From the NCBI GenBank assembly GCA_037954325.1, contig JBBMNZ010000054.1, forward strand, positions 137,501 through 201,500: DNA of 64,000 bases, written 5' to 3'. The translations under genes and the position numbers were made by a program. The notes under the pieces are model-generated. The model was given only the letters and a program-made list of their open reading frames with translations, searched no databases and had not been told where the DNA came from. Position 1 is the stretch's first letter; each line of letters begins with the position of its first letter. The stretch is from Fistularia commersonii (lineage: Eukaryota; Chordata; Actinopteri; Syngnathiformes; Fistulariidae). This document shows, piece by piece, positions 1 through 9,257 of the stretch.

Positions 1-142
1 TACCAGGGCCGAGAGCGGAATGCACGGGTGTTATCGCCCTGTATCGAACTGTATCGATACCGATGTGCTTTTGACCTCATTGTTGAGTGGATTTACAAAC
101 AGGAACACCGGAACAGCCCCTTTCAGGTTCACGGAGGCAAAC

Positions 143-175
143 GGCCCTGGTACTCCTACATGGAGTACCAGGGCC
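143..175. repeat. Perfect inverted repeat, 14-bp arms, 5-nt loop
   Basis: Left arm 143-156 (GGCCCTGGTACTCC) is the exact reverse complement of right arm 162-175, around the loop TACAT. It is an extended form of the satellite A motif. Confidence 0.9.
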
Positions 176-181
176 GGGGAG

Positions 182-224
182 GGCTTTCCCCTGGTACTCC
201 TACATGGAGTACCAGGGGAAAGCC
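182..224. repeat. Perfect inverted repeat, 19-bp arms, 5-nt loop
   Basis: Arm 182-200 is the exact reverse complement of 206-224. The loop is again TACAT and the innermost 12 bp of each arm match the hairpin at 143-175, so one probably arose from the other. Confidence 0.9.
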
Positions 225-335
225 TGTACAACAAGTCCCTACACACTTCGAACACGGCTGTTATCACCCTGTTCCTGCATTACAATCACACCCATTTGCT
301 TTTGATCTCAGTGTCTGCCACCGTACGGAAAAAGC

Positions 336-356
336 GGGGGGGGGGGGGGGGGGGGG
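336..356 (+). repeat. G21 homopolymer
   Basis: Uninterrupted run of 21 G at the 3' edge of repeat C. The same position is G-rich in the other repeat C copies (about 50200 and 55757). Confidence 0.85.
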
Positions 357-361
357 ACACA

Positions 362-711
362 CACATAAGGGCATTCGTTCTGTATGGAATCAGAAATTAA
401 TAGTGTTAACGCTTTGCCAGAAATTCATAATGCTCGACAAAAAAAAAGAAAATTCAAGGGAAATCATTAAATAATTAGGTGGAGAAAATAAAATTAAAAA
501 CGAAAAAAAAAATTGCAAGGGGAATATAACATGTAATTAAGTTGGCCGTTCACAAGGAATCTCAGACATCAAACTGTATATTTTTTGGTTTTTGGATTTT
601 TCCATAAGTTTTAAGGATTTTTTTTTATAATTCAAAATCGTTTATGAAGAAATTAAAATTTGGGGAACAGTTTTGCATTCTGTTTTTGTGAATGAAGAAC
701 TTGGCCAGGCC
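362..711 (-). mobile_element. L1-type LINE 3' end fragment
   Basis: AT-rich DNA that matches the 3' UTR and extreme ORF2 end of the longer L1 copies at 50428-52349 and 55991-57916. Read on the - strand it is the 3'-most part of the element and ends abruptly at 711 against LTR III sequence. No coding capacity remains. Confidence 0.7.
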
Positions 712-901
712 AGTAGATCTGCGTGTTACCGGCTGGGTCTTTTACGGAGGAATAATATGTGTGACACGTCTCTTGCTTTGCAGAACTGGAGGAAGTTAAG
801 TTTATTTTCAAGCAAATAAAAACACAACGGACAGACCAGAAGTTGGGACTGGCCCTTCAAAATAAAACGAAAATAACTGAGAGCATATTTCTCAGATAAC
901 A
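711..901 (-). mobile_element. Copia family III LTR fragment
   Basis: Matches the 222-bp LTR at 19539-19760 from AGTAGATCTGCG to the terminal CTCAGATAACA, with a short internal deletion. The LTR 5' end (TGTTATCTGAG on -) is intact at 901; the 3' end is missing. Confidence 0.7.
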
Positions 902-1150
902 ACATCGATGTCCGGAGAAGGTGCAGCTTTGCCGCTCTGCGGGGTCCTGTAGACCCCCCCCCCCTTCATACACGCATGCAATACGCCTCGAAACGCATCG
1001 CTCGCACCGACGCGGGGAATCCTTTACCAAGCTTCCACAACAACGGCGAGAATCTCGTCGCTTCGGACGCCGTTAGGAGGAAGGGGGGGGGGGGGGGCAT
1101 TAAGGGGGAGAGAGAGAGAGAGACATGGAGATTTTCTCAGCCTCTCATTC
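902..1150. repeat. Repeat B (truncated)
   Basis: Begins inside the shared core (ATCGATGTCCGGAGAAGG) and continues through a C-run, ATACGCCT(C/T)GAAACGCATCGC, a G-run and a GA-rich stretch ending CCTCTCATTC. The complete version is at 53690-54055. Confidence 0.7.
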
Positions 1151-1550
1151 TTTTTTTTTTTTTTTTTTTTTTAATTGAACATTAATAGTACACACAAATA
1201 TACAAATGTACAAATAAACGTGGCACGGTAGAACTGAATGTCAATGAAACAACCAGGGATGAGGAAGAAAAGGACATATGGACAAGTTAATAGTGTATAA
1301 TTAAATAAATAGATGGACAAATTAAATTAAAAACGAAAAAAAAAATTGCAAGGGGAATAAACCATGTTATTTGGTCTGCGGTTTACAAGGAATTTCAGAC
1401 ATCAAACTGTATGTTTTTTGGTTTTTGGATTTTTCCATAAGTTTTAAGGATTTTTTTTTTTTTTAATTATTCAAAATCGTTTATGAAGAAATTAAAATTT
1501 GGGGTACATTGCTGCATTCTGTTTTTGTGAACGAAGAACTTGGCCAGGCC
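1151..1550 (-). mobile_element. L1-type LINE 3' UTR with poly(A) tail
   Basis: The T22 run at 1151-1172 is the poly(A) tail seen from the opposite strand. It is followed by the L1 3' UTR (AATTGAACAT...). The piece stops at GGCCAGGCC (1550), the same place as the fragment ending at 711, and again abuts LTR III sequence. Confidence 0.7.
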
Positions 1551-1733
1551 AGGAGATCTGTGAGTTACCCCTCAATACCGGCTGGGTCTTTTACGGAGGA
1601 ATAATATGTGTGGCACGTCTCTTGCTTTGCAGAACTGGAAGAAGTTTATTATGCTAGACAAAAAAAGAAATTGAAAGGAAATAATTAAATAAATAGATAG
1701 ACAAATGAAATTAAAAATGAAAAAAAAAATTAG
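1551..1733 (-). mobile_element. LTR III fragment followed by L1 3' UTR scrap
   Basis: 1551-1649 matches the 3' half of the 222-bp copia III LTR (GGAGGAATAATATGTG...). From 1650 the sequence returns to L1 3' UTR (ATGCTAGACAAAAAAAG). Both ends are breakpoints. Confidence 0.6.
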
Positions 1734-2017
1734 GAGAAACATTACTTCCGCTCCTCCAATCCTCTGTTTCTCAGCTCCACCGCTCCTCCGCTATTGGCCC
1801 TGGTACCCCCGATCCTCCGAACTCAGGCGAATTGCGTGACGTGCTTCTGCTATTCTCCGCTCGTCCGCTTTTCCGCTTTGGGGCTTGGAACCCCTGAACC
1901 GCTGGACATAAGCGAATCACGGGCAGGATTTCTGCCCTCCTCCGCTCCTCCACTCATCCGGTACAGGCCCTGGTACTCCATGTCCGCGACCCCCTCCACC
2001 TTAACAAACTGTCACAA

Positions 2018-2049
<32 letters not shown>

Positions 2050-2184
2050 ACACGCACACAAACACACTTACACACACCTTAACTCATCATAGCTGTGCTA
2101 ATAGCATTAGCCAAAACACATCCACAAGCACACAAACATGATCTCATCCACTCATTCACATGTGTGTGCCCAGAGGTCCGGGAG
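1734..2184. repeat. Satellite A, one unit
   Basis: Begins with CTCCGCTCC-type repeats around GGCCCTGGTACCCC, continues through a CA tract (about 2010-2075) and the block ACTCATCATAGCTGTGCTAATAG split by minor variants, and ends in the core GGTCCGGGAGCTCCA. Copia family I is inserted in the core. Confidence 0.8.
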
Positions 2185-2189
2185 CTCCA
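2185..2189 (+). repeat. Target-site duplication, left (CTCCA)
   Basis: The five bases before the LTR are repeated directly after the 3' LTR at 6664-6668. A 5-bp duplication is usual for Ty1/copia integrases. Uninterrupted satellite units read GAGCTCCAGTCATACG across this point. Confidence 0.9.
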
Positions 2190-2345
2190 TGTTGTAAATG
2201 GGCGGTACTTTTACCTATAGGTGGCGCTACTGCTATATCAGTGTGTTACGTCTGTGTGTTTTTGCGTCTTAACAAAGGAAGAAGAACGTTACGTGTTTTT
2301 TTCTTTCATGCTGCCTGCAATAAAGTTCGTTCTTAAAATACAATA
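2190..2345 (+). repeat. 5' LTR of copia family I
   Basis: TGTTGTAAATGGG to AAATACAATA, 156 bp. AATAAA lies at 2319-2324. It ends in TA rather than the usual CA; the flanking duplication supports the boundary. Confidence 0.92.
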
Positions 2346-2346
2346 A

Positions 2347-2359
2347 GTTATGGGCCCAG
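2347..2359 (+). promoter_or_regulatory. Primer-binding site, initiator tRNA-Met anticodon arm
   Basis: GTTATGGGCCCAG starts two bases after the LTR and is complementary to CTGGGCCCATAAC of the initiator tRNA-Met anticodon stem-loop, not to its 3' end. Priming from an internal initiator tRNA-Met fragment is established for Drosophila copia, so this fits half-tRNA priming. Confidence 0.85.
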
Positions 2360-2428
2360 AGTGTCTCTAAAAGGCTGGATTACACTGAATATTTTGTGTG
2401 ATAGTGAACAGTATTGTGGGAACTCACA

Positions 2429-5400
2429 ATGGAGGACAAGCTGTTTATCGACAAGCTGAGCGGACCGGAGAATTGGGCAACGTGGAAGTTTCAAATGGAA
2501 CATCTGCTAAAGGCTAAAGGACTGTGGCGAATGCTAACAGAGGAAGACACATTAGCCCCAGATGCTAACGCAGCAGCACAGGGTGAGTTCACGAAACAGA
2601 GAGAGAAAGCGTTCTCTGTGTTAGTGCTCAATGTAAGTTCATCCCTGTTGTACCTGATTACAAACTGTAAGACTCCCAAAGAAGTGTGGACTACACTGAA
2701 AGATATTTTTGAAAGAGACACGCTGGCAAATAAACTATTTCTGAAGAAGAAATATTTCAGGTGCGAAATGAAGGAAGGAGATGGTTTGACTGAGCACCTC
2801 AAACAAATGAAAGAACTGACTGACCAGTTATCAGCAATAGGAGCTGTAATTGAAGAGGAAGACCAAATTGTAACATTGTTGGGAAGTTTACCACCAAGTT
2901 ACGCTACAGTTGTCACTGCACTGGAAACAAAGATTGACAACCTGACACTCAAATTTGTTCAACAAGCGTTAATCGATGAGGAACAAAAGCGAGTGAATGC
3001 TAATGATTACAGTGGTGGTCCTTCAGGTGGTGCAGCAGCAATGTCATCACAGGTGTGTGGCAATCTGCAGGATCGCTCCAAAGCAGTGGGAGCAGGACAA
3101 AGCACATGGAGATGCTATAAATGTGGGAAGGAAGGCCACATTAAACGTGACTGTCCAAGCTGGAAAAACAAATCAAAAAAGAAAATCCACAAAGCTAAAA
3201 ATGTGGTGTGTGAGGATGAGGATGGTTCATCTGAAAGTGCCTTTGTAGCTAGAAGGGAAAGCTCAGAAAAACCACATCAGTTTGAGTGGTTAATTGATTC
3301 TGGAGCATCAAAGCACATGACATGCGAGCAAGGAATTCTTAAGGAATACCAGCAGTTCTCAAAAGAACAGTCAGTGAAGCTCGGTGACGGCAGGGTGGTT
3401 GATGCCCTGGGAATTGGAAATGTCAACATGACAATGACCTTCAAGTCAAGCAAGGTAAAAAATGCTACGATGTATGATGTGCTGTATGTTCCAAAACTTT
3501 CTGGGAATTTATTCTCAGTGGGAGCTGCCACCAAAAAGGGAAATACGGTTCAGTTTAAGAGGTCCTGCTGCTACATTCGTGGAAAAGATGGAACTCTTAA
3601 AGGAATGGGAACACGAAGAGCTGATGGACTATATCAGCTAGATGTGAAAGGAAATGAATCAGTCACTCACAGTGCATCAGTAGCTGCTATCTTGTGGCAC
3701 CGGCGCCTCGGTCACACTACCAAGCTGAAGGAACTAAAAGGTCTGGTGAACGGAGTGGACTTCTCTGCAGACAAAGAAGTTCCCTTCTGTGAAGGATGTG
3801 TGGAGGGCAAGCTGGCTAAAAAGCCATTCAAGTCGATTGGAGAAATACGTTCCGAGCGCAAGATGCAGTTAATTCATCGTGATGTCTGTGGTCCCATGCA
3901 AACTGAATCTATAAGTGGATCCAAATATTTTGTGACTTTCACAGACGATTACTCAAGATGCTCCAAGGTATACTTCATGAAACAGAAGAATGAAGTGCTG
4001 TGTAAATTCAAGGAATTTGAGAAGACATTCACAAATGAGTGTGGACTAAGCATCCAGAGGCTGAGAACAGACAATGGTGGTGAGTACACCTCAAGGGAGT
4101 TTCAAGAATATTTGAAGGTTCAAGGCATCCACCATGAAATGACTGGACCTCACTCACCACAGCAAAACGGAGTTGCTGAAAGAAAAAATAGAACACTCGT
4201 TGAAGCAGCAAGGAGCATGTTGTCTCATGCTAAGTTACCAAAGATGTTCTGGGCAGAGGCTGTTGCCACAGCAGCTTACATACAGAACAGGCTGCCTACT
4301 TCTGTCCCGAAGGGAGAGACACCGTACCAGAGATGGTGTGGGAAAAAACCTAATGTGGGTCACATGAAGGTGTTTGGCTGTATTGCCTATGCACTTGTCC
4401 CAGATGAAGAGAGAAAGAAGCTGGACAAAAAGACTGTGAAGCCGCGCTTCGTGGGATATGCAAACAATGCCAGAGGCTATCGCCTGTACGATGAAGAGAA
4501 GAGGAGGATTCTGATCCGTCGAGATGTCGTCTTTGATGAATCCAACTTTAACTTGAAGCAGGAACCGAAAGTACACTGCACAGACACCGAGATAACTATG
4601 AAAATAGATGAGAGTGAAACAAAACATGACGAAGTCACTGTTGAGAGCACTGTCAGAAAAAATGACAGAATCAGAAAGCCTCCAATAAGATTTGGATATG
4701 ATGAGTTTGCTGATGTAGTGACTGTTGATCATTATGCAAACATGTGTTGCGTGACAGAGCCACTCTCACGAAAAGAGGCAATGGAGAGTCCTCATGCAAA
4801 AGACTGGCAGGAGGCAGCTGACTTGGAATATGAGTCACTGCTGGAAAACGAGACATGGGACTTAGTCGACTTGCCAAGAGACAGAAAGGCAGTAGGATCC
4901 AGATGGGTGTTCAAAGTCAAGCATCGCAGTGATGGAAGAGTGGAACGATACAAGTGTAGACTCGTTGCACAGGGCTACACACAGTTGTATGGCGCTGACT
5001 ATGATGAAACGTTTTCACCAGTGGTACGATTTAGCTCTATTCGTACATTACTGTCCTTTGCTGTTCAAAAGGGTCTACATGTCCACCAGATGGATGTTGT
5101 AACTGCATTCCTCAATGGACACCTGGAAGAAGAAATATACATGGAGCAACCTGAGGGCTTCATCAAAACAGGGCAGGAACATCTGGTATGCAAACTAAAA
5201 CAATCAATCTATGGACTGAGACAGTCTCCTCGCTGTTGGAACAAGGCTTTTACGGAGTTCATGATGGAAATTGGATTCAAACAGAGCACATCAGACCCCT
5301 GCGTGTTTGTGAGATCAAGACAAGAGCTTGAAATACTAGCAGTTTACGTGGATGATTTGATCCTGATTACAGAGTCCACTGAGAGCATGGACGAGCTCAA

Positions 5401-6298
5401 AGCAGCTCTCAAGGAGTGCTACAAGATGAAAGACATGGGTGAGCTGTCCTACATCCCAGGCATCTCTGTCATCCAAGATAAAGAAAAGAATCGTATCATT
5501 CTTCAGCAGAAGCATTACATTGAAGCCATACTTCGGAAGTATGGAATGGATAATGCAAATCCTGTGGCAACTCCTGCAGATGCCAACGTCAGGCTAAAAA
5601 GGAGGGATGGTGTCAGTATGTCAGTGCACCAGCATACCTATCAGTCAATGGTTGGAAGTCTGCTGTATGCTGCCATGGCGACAAGACCGGACATAGCTCA
5701 AGCTGTGAGTGCTGTGTCGAAGTTCAATGCAAATCCAGATGCTTCACATCTGACTGCTGTAAAGAGGATACTTCGATACTTGAAAGGGACATTAAATCTT
5801 GCTCTGAAATATGAGAGCTCAGACTCCGGAGCTTTAATCGGATACTCGGATGCTGACCGGGCTGGAGATCAAGATGATCGCCGGTCAACAACAGGCGACA
5901 TCTTCCTTCTGAGTGGAGGAGCAGTAAGCTGGCTCAGCAAGAAACAATCAACAGTAGCACTTTCAACAGCAGAAGCTGAATACATCTCACTCAGTCAAGC
6001 AGCTCAAGAAGGAATCTGGCTGAAACGACTACTGTGTGATCTCGGTGTAGAGTCTGTGTCCACAGTGATCCTTGAAGATAACCAAGGAGCCATCGCAATT
6101 GCAAAGAATCCTGTAAATCACTCCAGGACCAAACACATAGACATTCGCTACCACTATATCCGTGAATGTGTGCAGAATGGACAAATTGAACTGCAATATT
6201 GTCCAACAAATGATATGAAAGCGGATATCTTTACCAAGCCACTCGGTAGACAGAGATTTGAATATCTCAGGGGCGAGATCGGACTCTTTTTTGTTTAA
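2429..6298 (+). CDS. Ty1/copia Gag-Pol polyprotein (family I)
   Basis: 1289 aa from the first ATG (2429, A at -3 and G at +4) to TAA. Order follows copia: Gag (UBN2-like, about 1-200); CCHC zinc knuckle at 229-242 (CYKCGKEGHIKRDC); aspartic protease D290 (DSGAS); pre-integrase zinc region (about 420-460); integrase with D485, D548 and E584 in D-D-35-E spacing; reverse transcriptase with YVDD at 973-976; RNase H starting near D1141. Such a polyprotein makes the particle, copies the RNA and inserts the cDNA. There is no stop or frameshift. Three residues look unusual for the family: P1010 where copia RT normally has FLG-type sequence, and R1144 plus the Asp of TTGD, where copia RNase H usually has Trp and Tyr. 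Activity is therefore uncertain although the frame is open. Confidence 0.93.
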   Translation: MEDKLFIDKLSGPENWATWKFQMEHLLKAKGLWRMLTEEDTLAPDANAAAQGEFTKQREKAFSVLVLNVSSSLLYLITNCKTPKEVWTTLKDIFERDTLANKLFLKKKYFRCEMKEGDGLTEHLKQMKELTDQLSAIGAVIEEEDQIVTLLGSLPPSYATVVTALETKIDNLTLKFVQQALIDEEQKRVNANDYSGGPSGGAAAMSSQVCGNLQDRSKAVGAGQSTWRCYKCGKEGHIKRDCPSWKNKSKKKIHKAKNVVCEDEDGSSESAFVARRESSEKPHQFEWLIDSGASKHMTCEQGILKEYQQFSKEQSVKLGDGRVVDALGIGNVNMTMTFKSSKVKNATMYDVLYVPKLSGNLFSVGAATKKGNTVQFKRSCCYIRGKDGTLKGMGTRRADGLYQLDVKGNESVTHSASVAAILWHRRLGHTTKLKELKGLVNGVDFSADKEVPFCEGCVEGKLAKKPFKSIGEIRSERKMQLIHRDVCGPMQTESISGSKYFVTFTDDYSRCSKVYFMKQKNEVLCKFKEFEKTFTNECGLSIQRLRTDNGGEYTSREFQEYLKVQGIHHEMTGPHSPQQNGVAERKNRTLVEAARSMLSHAKLPKMFWAEAVATAAYIQNRLPTSVPKGETPYQRWCGKKPNVGHMKVFGCIAYALVPDEERKKLDKKTVKPRFVGYANNARGYRLYDEEKRRILIRRDVVFDESNFNLKQEPKVHCTDTEITMKIDESETKHDEVTVESTVRKNDRIRKPPIRFGYDEFADVVTVDHYANMCCVTEPLSRKEAMESPHAKDWQEAADLEYESLLENETWDLVDLPRDRKAVGSRWVFKVKHRSDGRVERYKCRLVAQGYTQLYGADYDETFSPVVRFSSIRTLLSFAVQKGLHVHQMDVVTAFLNGHLEEEIYMEQPEGFIKTGQEHLVCKLKQSIYGLRQSPRCWNKAFTEFMMEIGFKQSTSDPCVFVRSRQELEILAVYVDDLILITESTESMDELKAALKECYKMKDMGELSYIPGISVIQDKEKNRIILQQKHYIEAILRKYGMDNANPVATPADANVRLKRRDGVSMSVHQHTYQSMVGSLLYAAMATRPDIAQAVSAVSKFNANPDASHLTAVKRILRYLKGTLNLALKYESSDSGALIGYSDADRAGDQDDRRSTTGDIFLLSGGAVSWLSKKQSTVALSTAEAEYISLSQAAQEGIWLKRLLCDLGVESVSTVILEDNQGAIAIAKNPVNHSRTKHIDIRYHYIRECVQNGQIELQYCPTNDMKADIFTKPLGRQRFEYLRGEIGLFFV

Positions 6299-6507
6299 AA
6301 ATGCTTGACAGGTGTACGAAGAACGCTGCCGAGTCAAAGCGATTTCTAAAAAATGTGAAAAAGAGTTCCAGTATAACCAATGTGATAGGAATACTGTCTT
6401 AAAAATGGGGTGTTAAACAAGTTTACAGTTTTTGTTGTCGTGGAAGAACACAGCTTTGAAATATTATTTTCTCAGGACTTGGTGCTATTGGTAAAAGTAA
6501 GTGGGAG
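6299..6507 (+). other. 3' untranslated region and weak polypurine tract of copia family I
   Basis: Non-coding between stop and 3' LTR. GTGGGAG immediately before the LTR (6501-6507) is the only candidate polypurine tract and is short and interrupted. Confidence 0.55.
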
Positions 6508-6663
6508 TGTTGTAAATGGGCGGTACTTTTACCTATAGGTGGCGCTACTGCAAAATCAGTGTGTGACGTCTGCGTGTTTTTGCGTCTTAACAAAGGAAGA
6601 AGAACGTTCCGTGTTTTTTTCTTTCATGCTGCCTGCAATAAAGTTCGTTCTTAAAATACAATA
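6508..6663 (+). repeat. 3' LTR of copia family I
   Basis: 156 bp, same termini as the 5' LTR, five substitutions by eye, AATAAA at 6637-6642. Confidence 0.92.
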
Positions 6664-6668
6664 CTCCA
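6664..6668 (+). repeat. Target-site duplication, right (CTCCA)
   Basis: Matches 2185-2189; the satellite continues as GTCATACGTCCGGG directly after it. Confidence 0.9.
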
Positions 6669-7504
6669 GTCATACGTCCGGGGAATCCATGTCCGCAGAA
6701 GGCTCCCATTGGCCGGTCTAAGGGGTCCTGCTGCCTCAAAGATTCCCCGCCTTTGAAAAGAGAAACATTACCTCCGCTTCTCAGCTCAACCGCTCCTCCG
6801 CTATGCGCCCTGGTACTCCCGATCCTCGGAGCTCAGGCGACTTGCGTGACGTTCTTCTGCTCTCCTCCCCTCCTCCGCTTCCCCGCTCCTCCCCTCCTCC
6901 GCTATTGGCCCTGGTACTCCCGCCCTGGAAGCCCGAACCGCTGGACATATGCGAATCACGGTCCGGGCTTCCGCCCTCCTCTGCTCTTCCGCTCCTCCGC
7001 TCCTCCCCTCCTCCGCTATTGGCCCTGGTACTCCCGATCCTGCGAACTCGGGCGAATTGTGTGACGTCCTTCTGCTCTCCTCCCCTCCTTCGCTTCTCCG
7101 CTCCTCCGCTTTTCCGCTTTGGGCCCTGGAACCCCGAAACGCTGGACATAAGCGAATCACGGTCCAGGCTTCTGCCCTCCTCCGCTTCTCAAGTCCTCCG
7201 CTCCTCCGTATTTGGCCCTGGTAATCCCGATCCTCCGAACTCAGGCGAATTTCGTGACGTGCTTCTGCTCTCCTCCGCTCCTACGCTTTACCGCTTTGGA
7301 CCCCAGAACCCCCAAACCGCTGGACATAAGCGAATCACGATCCGGGCTTCTTCCCTCCTCCGCTTTGGGCCCTGGAACCCTCAAACCGCTGGACATAAGC
7401 GGATCACGGGCAGGGCTTCTGCCCTCCTCCGCTCCACAACTCATCCGGTACAGGCCCTGGTACTCCATGTCCGCGACCCCCTCCACCTAAACAAGCTGTC
7501 ACGC

Positions 7505-7555
<51 letters not shown>

Positions 7556-8139
7556 AACACGCACACTCACAGACTTTAACTCATCATAGCTGTGCTAATA
7601 GCATTAGCACATCCACAAGCACACAAACATTATCTCATCCACTCATTCACATGTGTTTGCCCTGAGGTCCGGGAACTCCAGTCATACGTCCGGGGGATCC
7701 ATGTCCGGGGAAGGCTCCCATTGGCCGGTCTAAGGGGTCCTGCTGCCTCAAATCTTCCCCGCCTTTGAAAAGAGAAACATAACGTCCGCTCCTCCAATCC
7801 TCCGCTTCTCAGCTCCTCTGCTCCTCCGCTATGGGCCCTGGTACTCCCGATCCTCCGAGCTCAGGCGAATTGCGTGACGTGCTTCTGCTCTCCCCCCCTC
7901 CTCCGCTTCTCCGTCCCTCCGCTTTACCGCTTTTGGCCCTGGAACCCCCGAACCGCTGGACATAAGCGAATCACGGTCCAGGCTTCTGCCCTCCTCCGCT
8001 CCTCAGCTCATCCGGTACAGTGCCTGGTACTCCATGTCCGCGACCCCCTCCACCTAAACAAACTGTCACGCACACATTCACACGCACACACACGCACACA
8101 CACACACGCACACACACACACACACACACGCACACATAC

Positions 8140-8183
<44 letters not shown>

Positions 8184-8513
8184 GAACTCATCATAGCTGT
8201 GCTAATAGCATTGGCCAAAACGTATCCACAACAAAAGAAACATTAGCTCATCCACTCATTCACATATGTGTGTGCCTAGAGGTGCGGGAGCTCCAGTCAT
8301 ACGTCCGGGTGATCTATGTCCGGAGAAGGCTCACATTGGCCGGTCTAAGGGGTTCTTCTGCCCCCAAGCTTCCCCGCCTCTGAGAGGAGAAACATTACCT
8401 CCGCTCCTCCGCTTCTCAGCTCATCCGCTCGAGGCCCCGGTACTCCCTGTCCGCGACCCCCCCCCACCTAAACAAATTCACACTCACACACACGCACACA
8501 CACACACACACAG

Positions 8514-8545
<32 letters not shown>

Positions 8546-8601
8546 CTTAACTCATCATAGCTGTGCTAATAGCATTAGCCGAAACGCATCCACAACCAAA
8601 C
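6669..8601. repeat. Satellite A block, several units
   Basis: Continuation of the satellite interrupted by copia I. It alternates CTCCGCTCC-rich modules around GGCCCTGGTACTCCC and CCGCTGGACATAAGCG, CA tracts (about 7503-7566, 8065-8181, 8470-8546), the block CTGTGCTAATAGCATT, and the shared core (for example 7639-7748). Long Pro/Ser/Leu-rich and His-Thr frames on both strands are translations of these repeats, not genes. Confidence 0.85.
8065..8181. repeat. (CA)n microsatellite
   Basis: Nearly uninterrupted CA dinucleotides with a few CG and TA variants; part of a satellite A unit. Confidence 0.85.
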
Positions 8602-8958
8602 TGTTGCGTTTAAGTTCGCAGCTTCTTCGTTTTCCATGTTTCGGAAGGAATTCACAAGTTTGCCTTGTTTGAATCGTCTTTTATTTTCTTCTTCACAGCT
8701 CCGGGAATCAACATCGGTTAGCCATGGGACATGTACAGTACAGAGTGAGGGAAAAATTCCCGCCAGCACCGCTATACCAAAAAAAAAAACACTGACGTAG
8801 AAGTTAACGTCAAGTTAGCTGAACAGTCGCGAAAAACTAAAACAAGTCCCAAACCTTGTCATAAAGTGCCATGCATTTCCTGAGAGTAGATACAAATACA
8901 ACATATGTATACTAGAATGTAAACTCAAATAAAACTAATGAGATCACCTATCTCAACA
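8602..8958 (-). repeat. LTR of copia family II (3' LTR), copy 1
   Basis: 357 bp; on - it reads TGTTGAGATAGG at 8958 to AAACGCAACA at 8602, with AATAAA near its 3' end. A purine-rich tract (ATCAAGAGGGGG on -) directly precedes it at 8959-8970, which identifies it as the 3' LTR. The far side is satellite A (ATCCACAACCAAAC). Confidence 0.88.
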
Positions 8959-9257
8959 CCCCCTCTTGATCTCAACATCCAAAAAAAAACTTTGGACATT
9001 TGAATTTCCAAATAACCACTTTTTGAATTTTTCTATTTTTACCTTTGTCATGAGTTTTGTCGAGATGTCTGCCAACATGTCCTCTGATGGACAATAGATA
9101 AGATTTATTTAACCCTCACTGAGTGCTTCACGAATGAAATGATATTTTACATCAATGTGTTTTGACCTTTGTCTGTTTACAGGATTCTTACTCAGTGCGA
9201 TGGCCCCCTGATTGTCTCCGTAGATTGTTGTGCAACTGTACATTTTGTTGTCCATAC
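8959..9257 (-). pseudogene. Copia family II RNase H C-terminus, fragment
   Basis: On - this encodes the end of copia RNase H (GDNQGAIALSKNP, then HIDVKYHFIRE). A TAA follows, shared with the copy at 48722, so the nonsense change predates the duplication. Beyond the stop the frame still reads the conserved YCPSEDMLADI-type ending. At about 9257 it is fused directly to RTE sequence; relative to 45850-49230 about 1.2 kb between the two is missing. Confidence 0.85.

Larger units (their letters stand above)
1..355. repeat. Repeat C / satellite-like DNA with two perfect hairpins
   Basis: Two stretches (about 27-110 and 226-335) resemble each other and repeat C at 50096-50220 and 55655-55770 (shared text such as TGTTATCACCCTGTT). 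They also resemble the middle of repeat D (for example 11030-11100). Between them are two inverted repeats built from the CCTGGTACTCC motif of satellite A. The short overlapping reading frames here have no recognisable domain and I do not call a gene. Confidence 0.6.
2190..6663 (+). mobile_element. Complete Ty1/copia retrotransposon, family I
   Basis: 4474-bp element with two 156-bp LTRs, an initiator-tRNA-type PBS, one uninterrupted gag-pol frame and a 5-bp target duplication. By eye the LTRs differ at 5 of 156 positions, so the insertion is not very recent. It sits in satellite A and, unlike every other element here, has no internal rearrangement. Confidence 0.95.

Noticed and set aside
2347..2359. 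tRNA gene remnant at the initiator-tRNA-like sequence
   Set aside because: Only 13-15 bases of the anticodon arm, in antisense and directly at LTR edges in several elements, so it is a primer-binding site.
6803..7579. 258-codon Pro/Leu/Ser-rich open frame
   Set aside because: Translation of CTCCGCTCC satellite modules ending in His-Thr from CA repeats; similar frames occur on both strands wherever satellite A lies.
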